A stretch of 42,334 nt of DNA from positions 1 through 42,334 of the IMG/VR virus record IMGVR_UViG_3300036886_000097. One strand, given 5' to 3'. How positions within the stretch are numbered: position 1 is the first letter of the stretch; every line of letters begins with the position of its first letter. A program made the translations under genes and the position numbers. The DNA comes from a virus. The notes beneath the pieces are model-generated. The model made no database searches and was not told the DNA's origin. It saw only the letters and a program-made list of their open reading frames with translations. Positions 38,045 through 42,334 of the stretch are shown here, piece after piece.

Positions 38045-38921
38045 CCTCCTCCCCCTCGTGCGCCTGGTGACGGACTCAGTTACCAGCCCGCACAGCAGAC
38101 GGGCATACAGCCGGGCCCTGACATCGTACCTGACATGGCATCGCGCCACGGGGCAGGGGGGATTCTGCAGGGCCTCAGTGCAGGCGTACCGGACGTACAT
38201 GGAGGGCTTGGGGAACCGGCCCCCCTCGCTCAATCAGGCGCTCTCGGCAATCCGCAAGCTCGCCAGCGAGGCAGCCGAGGCGGGTCTGCTCGATGAGGGC
38301 ACGGTCGCCAGCATCCAGCGGCTCAAGGGTCCGCCGCAGCGGGGCCACCGCGCGGGCCAGTGGCTCACGCTACCCCAGGCGCGGGTACTGTTGGCGGCTC
38401 CCGATGCCAGCACGCTCAAGGGCTTGCGTGATCGCGCATTGTTGGGTTTGCTGCTGGGCTGCGGGTTGAGACGGGGTGACATAACAGGGCTACATGCAAC
38501 TCAGTTGCAAGAGCGAGAGGGGCGGCTCTGCCTGGTGGACCTGACCAGGAAGGGCGGCCGAATCCAAACCATCCCCATGCCCGAGGGTGTCGCCGACGCT
38601 GTACTCGCGTGGATGGACCGCGCAGCTATAGCTGCCGGGTGTGTATTCCGGGAGGTCGACAAGGACGGGCGGCTCTCAGGGGATCGGCTGTCCGGGGCTG
38701 GAATCTGGTACATCGTCCGGGAGTACGGCGCGCGGATTGGGATGCCGGAACTCGCGCCCCACGATTTGCGGCGCACGTGTGCGGGGCTGGCTTTGAAGGG
38801 TGGCGCGACTTTACGCAAAATCCAGCAAATGATGGGGCATGGAAGCCAGGGCACCACCGAGATTTATCTTGAAAACATCATGGACTTACAAGACCCCGCC
38901 TGCGATCACCTGGGAGTGTGA
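38016..38921 (+). CDS. int: Tyrosine recombinase / integrase
   Basis: A 301-residue protein. The N-terminal SAM-like core-binding region is residues about 15-100 (SPHSRRAYSRALTSYLTWHR). The catalytic domain shows GLRRGDITGL (R at about 152), K at about 179 (TRKGGRI), HDLRRT (H249, R252), MGHGSQGTTEIYL (H275) and Tyr284 as nucleophile, so all five key residues are present. It can join phage and bacterial att sites or resolve dimers. ATG 38016 is preceded by GGAGA. It is the last gene of the operon from 35438 and ends 40 bp before a convergent minus gene. The gene contains a 21-bp palindrome-like element (38490-38510) shared with 34075-34095. Confidence 0.92.
   Translation: MLPAIVQTDSLLPLVRLVTDSVTSPHSRRAYSRALTSYLTWHRATGQGGFCRASVQAYRTYMEGLGNRPPSLNQALSAIRKLASEAAEAGLLDEGTVASIQRLKGPPQRGHRAGQWLTLPQARVLLAAPDASTLKGLRDRALLGLLLGCGLRRGDITGLHATQLQEREGRLCLVDLTRKGGRIQTIPMPEGVADAVLAWMDRAAIAAGCVFREVDKDGRLSGDRLSGAGIWYIVREYGARIGMPELAPHDLRRTCAGLALKGGATLRKIQQMMGHGSQGTTEIYLENIMDLQDPACDHLGV
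38490..38510. repeat. Palindromic element in the integrase gene (copy 2)
   Basis: CTACATGCAACTCAGTTGCA plus A. It is the reverse complement, with one mismatch, of the sequence at 34075-34095. The core is a perfect 15-nt palindrome. Position inside a coding region means the sequence is also under protein constraint (HATQLQ). Confidence 0.45.
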
Positions 38922-38960
38922 TGGCCCCCAATAGAATCCCTGCGCACGCCATGAAGTTGC

Positions 38961-39281
38961 CTATGCATGTATCCCAGCGTTTTTTACGTTGCACTTCCCG
39001 AAATTCACTTTCTGCCATTGCTGCTTCGCCTTCCTCTTCTCCGCGCTGGCCTTCGCGGCTAATCCGTAGGCCAATCGCTCAATCATTTCGGCCACCGTCA
39101 TTTGCAGCACGTCGATTTGCGCCGTCTCGATAATTTCCTCGCTTAGGCGTTTGCGGACGTGCTGGATTCCTTCTACCAATTCGATGTAGATGCCCTGATA
39201 GGGCACGTTGTTCCCTAACGACCACTCCCTGTGCGGGGCGGCGCTGTGCCATTTCAGCAACAGATCGGTTGCGTTCGTCAT
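38961..39281 (-). CDS. Early hypothetical protein (106 aa), last gene of the small operon
   Basis: A 106-residue protein from ATG 39281, in an ATGA overlap with the preceding gene. It has an acidic helical middle (YIELVEGIQHVRKRLSEEII, LQMTVAEMIERLAYGLAAKA) and a basic end. No family is recognised. It ends convergently with the integrase, 39 nt away. Confidence 0.6.
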   Translation of the reverse strand: MTNATDLLLKWHSAAPHREWSLGNNVPYQGIYIELVEGIQHVRKRLSEEIIETAQIDVLQMTVAEMIERLAYGLAAKASAEKRKAKQQWQKVNFGKCNVKNAGIHA

Positions 39282-39433
39282 GCTTTCTTCCTCGCTTTCG
39301 CGCTGGCCTGCGCCGCCCGCTGCTGGTGCGCCCGCAACTGCTCCGGCGTCAGGGATCGCAGGTAGGCGCCGCGGCCGGCGAGGCCGCCGAGCTTCCCCAA
39401 AGCCTGGGCGTGCGGGTTCTTCGCGGGCTTCAT
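39278..39433 (-). CDS. Small basic protein (51 aa)
   Basis: A 51-residue protein starting at ATG 39433 (ATGA overlap with the upstream gene). KNPHAQALGKLGGLAGRGAY and SLTPEQLRAHQQRAAQASAK resemble the small LTPEQRR/LSPERR-type phage proteins; the end is basic (KARKKA). Function unknown; likely DNA- or RNA-associated. Confidence 0.5.
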   Translation of the reverse strand: MKPAKNPHAQALGKLGGLAGRGAYLRSLTPEQLRAHQQRAAQASAKARKKA

Positions 39434-39630
39434 AATGCTTTCGCTACGAATCGCGCCCCGTTGTCCACTTCTCCCTGCTCGACGCGGATTCGATCCTCGC
39501 GTTTCTCCCAGACTCTCGCGCACTTTTCGGCTGCCTGCATAGTGCGATGAGTATGATTACACCAGCCGGATTCAGAGTAATGGCCGCAAGATTGAGTTTC
39601 CAGCACTGCCTGATATTGTTTGTTTTCCAT
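39430..39630 (-). CDS. Small Cys/His-rich protein (66 aa)
   Basis: A 66-residue protein from ATG 39630 behind AGGAGA. Cys15-Gly-His, Cys24-Asn-His and Cys37 spaced in 23 residues suggest a zinc site; the remainder is helical (VWEKREDRIRVEQGEVD). The gene is coupled to the next by ATGA. No family name can be given. Confidence 0.6.
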   Translation of the reverse strand: MENKQYQAVLETQSCGHYSESGWCNHTHRTMQAAEKCARVWEKREDRIRVEQGEVDNGARFVAKAL

Positions 39631-39639
39631 GATGATCTC

Positions 39640-39843
39640 CTAGCGGACGGCGCGGTCATACTCCCGCGCAATCTCGGACACGCACACCATAACGCCATCC
39701 AGGTACATGTCGCGTAATTGGCGGCACCGGCTGTTTAGGCTGCGGCGATTGATCTGCGCGTCGGTCACGGAGATGATCTTGGTCCCCATTGGCGTCTCTA
39801 CCGTTGCGGTGTAGGTCCTGCTGGCTGCTTTATCGTTTTCCAT
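39640..39843 (-). CDS. Small protein (67 aa), first gene of the 39843-38961 operon
   Basis: A 67-residue protein with a beta-rich first half (RTYTATVETPMGTKIISVTD) and a helical second half (RQLRDMYLDGVMVCVSEIAR). ATG 39843 lies 6 nt after a TAGGAT -10-like box on the minus strand, so a leaderless start is possible. No domain is recognised. Confidence 0.55.
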   Translation of the reverse strand: MENDKAASRTYTATVETPMGTKIISVTDAQINRRSLNSRCRQLRDMYLDGVMVCVSEIAREYDRAVR

Positions 39844-39849
39844 GTCCCA

Positions 39850-39878
39850 ATCCTAGCACCGTAGCGCTATGGGTGCAA
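39850..39878 (-). promoter_or_regulatory. Weak promoter candidate of the small early operon
   Basis: On the minus strand TTGCAC, a 17-nt spacer, TAGGAT, and ATG 39843 six bases later. The -35 is only 3/6 and the -10 4/6 to consensus, so this is tentative; it gains weight because two other operons have the same near-leaderless spacing. Confidence 0.3.
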
Positions 39879-39903
39879 TACCCTCAAAGGGGTAAATGTT
39901 AGG

Positions 39904-39928
39904 CCCCCGCAAATGGGGGTATTCTTTT
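39904..39928 (+). terminator. Plus-strand hairpin with partial U-tract
   Basis: CCCCC-gcaaat-GGGGG followed by TATTCTTTT on the plus strand looks like a short intrinsic terminator. A second hairpin (TACCC-tcaaag-GGGTA, 39879-39894) lies just before it. It would stop plus-strand transcripts from the recombinase operon that read through the convergent small genes, which it follows by 60 nt. Confidence 0.4.
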
Positions 39929-40002
39929 CCGCCCTACGGCGCGTCGAGTCTTTTCCGCGTGGGTAACAGCGCCCAAGGCCCCCAACCGGCCCTGCTGGGG
40001 AG

Positions 40003-40347
40003 CTAATGCACGGCGCTGCCCACTGTACGCAGTTCCGCCACCGCCATCTTGAGCAGTTCGGCGTATTCCCGGAGCGTGCCCCGCTCTCCGGCGTCGGCTA
40101 CCCGGTGGGCAGCCTCCTGACAGGCAGCGGCTAGCGACCCGTGGTACGTCACCGCTTTTGTCGTCTCCTCGCCTGGCGTGGCGGCGTCTTTCCCGCGCTT
40201 TCCGAGCGTGGCGACTTTCCAGCTCAATTCGTCTCGGCTTATACGTACTCCGTGGCATTCGTAAAATATTCTCTCGGACTGTTCTCTTTTCATATTTCTC
40301 CTGTTCACGCTGTCAACTGTTTTCATGCCGTCGCCGCCTTCTTTCAC
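40003..40347 (-). CDS. Early hypothetical protein (114 aa)
   Basis: A 114-residue protein with GTG at 40347 in a GTGA overlap; an ATG at 40326 is also possible. FYECHGVRISRDELSWKVAT and the helical second half (YHGSLAAACQEAAHRVADAG, GTLREYAELLKMAVAELRTV) are visible; no known motif. It is the last gene of the right-end early operon. Confidence 0.55.
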   Translation of the reverse strand: MKEGGDGMKTVDSVNRRNMKREQSERIFYECHGVRISRDELSWKVATLGKRGKDAATPGEETTKAVTYHGSLAAACQEAAHRVADAGERGTLREYAELLKMAVAELRTVGSAVH

Positions 40348-40460
40348 CTAATCGGCCATTTTCCGATGCTCGCTCCCCAGTTGGTTTTCGTCGGCTCCCA
40401 TTTCGGCTTACGGGTGTTCGTGCGATCGTACGGCGCGCGGATGGTCTTAGGCTGCTTCAT
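40344..40460 (-). CDS. Very small basic protein (38 aa)
   Basis: A 38-residue protein (MKQPKTIRAPYDRTNTRKPK then WEPTKTNWGA) with ATGA overlap upstream and GTGA overlap downstream, which supports real translation. It is basic and Trp-containing; function unknown. Confidence 0.5.
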   Translation of the reverse strand: MKQPKTIRAPYDRTNTRKPKWEPTKTNWGASIGKWPIR

Positions 40461-40801
40461 GCCATCCTCCGCAATAAATGCGGCTTGTTCTCCGAACGAT
40501 ATCGCGCCATCACCCGCTGGTGACTCTCCTGCTGCGCTTGGTGATAGCATTCCGGCCGGCAAACAGGGCACCATCGGCAGCGGGTCGAGGACATGTGCTC
40601 GGCGCCGCAGTGATCACAGACGTTGAGGACGGCCTTTGCCGGAGACTTGCGCGACGGTTTGCGCTTGCGCCGCTCCTGATGTTGGCGCATCTCCAGATTC
40701 GCAATCTGCGACCGCAACTCCGCCACGCACGGGCACCGCAGACAGCGACCGCGGCAAGGTTGCGGGTCCTCGTGGTCCATCCCACATGAGGGGCAGGGCA
40801 T
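40457..40801 (-). CDS. Zinc-ribbon-rich protein (114 aa)
   Basis: A 114-residue protein with several Cys pairs: CPSC at residues 3-6, CLRCPC around 20-25, CDHCG around 62-66 and CPVC around 77-80, plus a His-rich end, forming at least two zinc-binding units. It also has a strongly basic middle (QERRKRKPSRKSPAKAV). It likely binds nucleic acids. It starts with a TAATG overlap. Confidence 0.6.
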   Translation of the reverse strand: MPCPSCGMDHEDPQPCRGRCLRCPCVAELRSQIANLEMRQHQERRKRKPSRKSPAKAVLNVCDHCGAEHMSSTRCRWCPVCRPECYHQAQQESHQRVMARYRSENKPHLLRRMA

Positions 40802-41115
40802 TAGAGCTCCCTCGCTTTCCGCAGAGCGTCCACGGCGGCATCCACCTGCATGATTGTGCCCTTGCAGTCGCGTGCTTTCTCCGCCGCGTCGAGTACTGCT
40901 TCCTTGCAGGCGGAGACGGCATCGGCCTTCTGCTTAGCCTGCTCTTCTGCGGCCCACTTTGCCCGCCATTCCACTAGTTCTTTCGCTCCACGATCTGGAT
41001 GATGCAGCTTGCAAAACCCTTCCGTGATTGCGTTACGCGGGCAAGGCGATTGGTCGTAATGCCACTTGTCGCCCTTTGTGATCGTGCCCTTGCACTTCAC
41101 TTTCGCTTCTTTCAC
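40801..41115 (-). CDS. Small Cys/Lys-rich helical protein (104 aa)
   Basis: A 104-residue protein with GTG 41115 in a GTGA overlap. The N-terminus (KVKCKGTITKGDKWHYDQSP, then CPRNAITEGFCKLHHPD) has a C/C/C/H-H arrangement consistent with a zinc site, and the rest is an Ala/Lys helix (AAEEQAKQKADAVSACKEAV). Function unknown; position next to the replication proteins suggests DNA metabolism. Confidence 0.55.
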   Translation of the reverse strand: MKEAKVKCKGTITKGDKWHYDQSPCPRNAITEGFCKLHHPDRGAKELVEWRAKWAAEEQAKQKADAVSACKEAVLDAAEKARDCKGTIMQVDAAVDALRKAREL

Positions 41116-41513
41116 ATCGCCCTCCTCTCCAACAGCGCCTCAATCCTGTCCAGCCGCTCGGCAAGAGCCAGGTTGCTGATCCCTAACGGGCTCGGGTCTT
41201 GCTTCTCGCGCTCAGCCAGCCGAATGCGGATCTTGTCCACGCGCACGGCGACCTCGGGGATTCGCATCTGCTCCAGGCCGATCTTTATCCCGTACTGAAT
41301 GCTCGTATAATGCTTGCCTGCGTAGAATTGCCCAATCCTGCGCATTGAATATCGCGCGCCCACAACTCCTCGCACCTCGCGCGACAAAACGTACGCGATT
41401 CTTCGCGGCGCCACGACCTCGCTCATGTTCGATTTCTGCCGAATGGCGTTGGGCGTGATGCCGAATTCCTCCGCTACCGCGGCGGCGATCTCGGCCAGGG
41501 AAGGGGGCCTCAT
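41112..41513 (-). CDS. DnaA domain IV-like DNA-binding protein
   Basis: A 133-residue protein. ATG 41513 overlaps the upstream gene by ATGA and begins at MRPPSLAEIAAAV, the normal start of DnaA domain IV. The helix-turn-helix (SEVVAPRRIAYVLSREVRG) and IGQFYAGKHYTSIQYGIKIG align with IGxxFGGRDHTTVxxA of DnaA, which reads DnaA boxes. Here R is K, D is H and H is Y, so specificity may differ. There is no AAA+ ATPase. The last 40 residues are a coiled-coil-like tail (LALAERLDRIEALLERR). It could recruit host DnaA-box DNA, compete with it or help the initiator encoded just upstream. Confidence 0.8.
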   Translation of the reverse strand: MRPPSLAEIAAAVAEEFGITPNAIRQKSNMSEVVAPRRIAYVLSREVRGVVGARYSMRRIGQFYAGKHYTSIQYGIKIGLEQMRIPEVAVRVDKIRIRLAEREKQDPSPLGISNLALAERLDRIEALLERRAM

Positions 41514-42316
41514 GCCGCACCGCCGGACATCGTGACGACCTTCGCCAGTCCAGGCCGCGCCGGGTGCAGGAGTTTCGCAATCATCGGCGGGAACCATCCC
41601 CAAGACTGCGACGGCAGACCCTTGGACTTGTGAAGTTCCCGGAGCGTCTGACCGATTAGCGGCAGGCTGGCCTCCCCGCCAGCGTCAAGGCATTGCCGAC
41701 AGAGTTCGTCGTCAGGTAGGCCCCATACCTGAACTTGCCGAGCCTCCGGGCCGCCCATGTAGCCGATCAGGCTGTCTCGCATCCAGGCGATCCGATTTCC
41801 CGGCACCTCCGAGCTTTGGTTCTCTCCCTCGGGGAGTTTTAGCGGCGGCAGTTCTCCCGACTCCGACGCTCGACTATCGACTACGACTCCGCATTCGACT
41901 ACGACGCGCGGCTGCGCGCGCGAGGCGGGCAGAGGACCGTCATCTGACCGGCATATGACCGTCATATGACCGTCAGGAGATGGGCATTTACTGTGCTCTG
42001 CTCGAACTCGTTGCTTGAAGTTATTGATTTGCAAGTACTTCTTTCCGTTCTCACATTGATAAACTGTGACGAGGGGATGACCGTCATCTAAAAGCGTTTG
42101 ACTGACCTCTGACAGCCATCTGACCGTCATCTGACCGTCAATTTCGGTGAGGCGGCGGGGGAAACACTTCACCCGGAGTAGCTCCGGGTCCGCTTCGTAC
42201 CTCCCGTAGTCGTCCACGATGGACATCAGGCACCGGTAGAACAGTTCGGCGCCGATCGAAAGGCAGGCAATCGCCCGGCTATCAATAATTCCGTCTCTAA
42301 GAATTCGACTTGGCAT
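41510..42316 (-). CDS. Replication-initiator-like protein with winged-helix N-terminus
   Basis: A 268-residue protein. The N-terminal 105 residues (IDSRAIACLSIGAELFYRCL, IVDDYGRYEADPELLRVKCF) match the winged-helix domain at the start of many phage replication organisers (lambda O/DnaD-like). The middle is low-complexity, and the C-terminal 90 residues are helical (IAWMRDSLIGYMGGPEARQV). Inside the coding sequence (41935-42143) lie phased 11-bp repeats flanking an AT-richer stretch, exactly as lambda's origin lies within O. It likely binds those repeats to start replication and then loads a helicase. It is coupled to the DnaA-like gene by ATGA. The start ATG 42316 is 18 nt from the window edge. 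Confidence 0.7.
   Translation of the reverse strand: MPSRILRDGIIDSRAIACLSIGAELFYRCLMSIVDDYGRYEADPELLRVKCFPRRLTEIDGQMTVRWLSEVSQTLLDDGHPLVTVYQCENGKKYLQINNFKQRVRAEHSKCPSPDGHMTVICRSDDGPLPASRAQPRVVVECGVVVDSRASESGELPPLKLPEGENQSSEVPGNRIAWMRDSLIGYMGGPEARQVQVWGLPDDELCRQCLDAGGEASLPLIGQTLRELHKSKGLPSQSWGWFPPMIAKLLHPARPGLAKVVTMSGGAA
41935..42143. repeat. Phased 11-bp direct repeats (iteron-like) flanking an AT-richer segment: candidate origin
   Basis: Cluster A has four back-to-back units at 41935, 41946, 41957 and 41968 (GACCGTCATCT, GACCGGCATAT, GACCGTCATAT, GACCGTCAGGA). Cluster B has a unit at 42079 and contiguous units at 42100 (degenerate), 42111, 42122 and 42133 (GACCGTCATCT twice in exact or near-exact form). 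About 100 bp of lower GC lies between the clusters (41979-42078). The 11-bp period is one helical turn and is not a multiple of three, so the repeat is maintained at DNA level and not for the protein. This resembles an initiator-gene-embedded phage origin. Confidence 0.7.
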
Positions 42317-42334
42317 TATGATTCGACCTCGAAA

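Noticed and set aside
39899-40258. A 119-codon minus-strand frame overlapping the 114-aa gene at 40003-40347
   Set aside because: Strongly Arg/Gly-rich, in a GC-driven alternative frame, without SD and in conflict with a gene that has a coupled start. Treated as a shadow frame.
1-42334. Toxin-antitoxin identity for the cassette at 15326-15795
   Set aside because: The 45-aa protein could be an antitoxin, but the 111-aa partner carries an export signal and no toxin motif, so a regulator/moron reading fits better.

Overview
This 42.3 kb window is part of the genome of a tailed phage with podovirus-like virion genes, either free or as a prophage. Its late genes lie head to tail on the minus strand. 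In transcription order they are a lysis-like membrane protein, a terminase small-subunit candidate, a large terminase split into two genes, portal, scaffold, SU10-type major capsid protein, adaptor, tail nozzle candidate, central tail/fibre protein, three large internal-virion-type proteins, and a cluster of fibre/spike genes. No polymerase, helicase or classical endolysin is present. The left edge cuts a tailspike gene, and replication genes probably continue beyond the right edge. The host is inferred, not shown, to be an acidobacterium-like soil bacterium: several secreted proteins have short signal peptides ending in AQ, GQ or SAA of a kind common there, coding GC is moderately high, and GTG starts at GTGA overlaps are frequent.

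Layout from right to left. 42316-38961: early minus-strand genes, mostly coupled by ATGA/GTGA overlaps. They include a replication-initiator-like gene carrying phased 11-bp direct repeats inside its coding sequence (a candidate origin), a DnaA domain IV-like protein and several small zinc-binding or unknown proteins. 35438-38921: a plus-strand operon from a near-consensus promoter, with a small leaderless gene, a DUF3560-methyltransferase fusion, a small phage protein and a tyrosine recombinase. 35397-34114: a divergent minus operon of small accessory genes, including one with a perfect 84-bp in-frame repeat and an excisionase/MerR-like DNA-binding protein. 33768-32844: a plus-strand DUF559 (Vsr-like) nuclease and an AT-rich control region with DnaA-box-like sites and two divergent promoters.

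32843-1: the late operon. Its unusual features are a terminase large subunit split into ATPase and nuclease genes with a glycosyltransferase and a small gene between them; hairpins placed at the ribosome-binding sites of scaffold and major capsid genes; four free-standing homing-endonuclease-like genes (one a new-looking MucR zinc finger plus HNH-associated repeat fusion); a plus-strand moron-like cassette (ribbon-helix-helix regulator plus exported protein) in the tail region; and, at the left end, a glycan-active block of three glycosyltransferase-like genes, a PIG-L deacetylase, a GH18 glycosidase, and four fibre/spike/hydrolase genes that all begin with Sec or Tat signal peptides.

How it fits together: the terminase, portal, scaffold and capsid genes build the head; the adaptor, nozzle, central tail, internal-virion and spike genes build a short tail with glycan-degrading ends. 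The glycosyltransferases and deacetylase probably change host surface glycans or virion glycosylation. The recombinase, excisionase-like protein and promoter-operator cassettes suggest a temperate life style.
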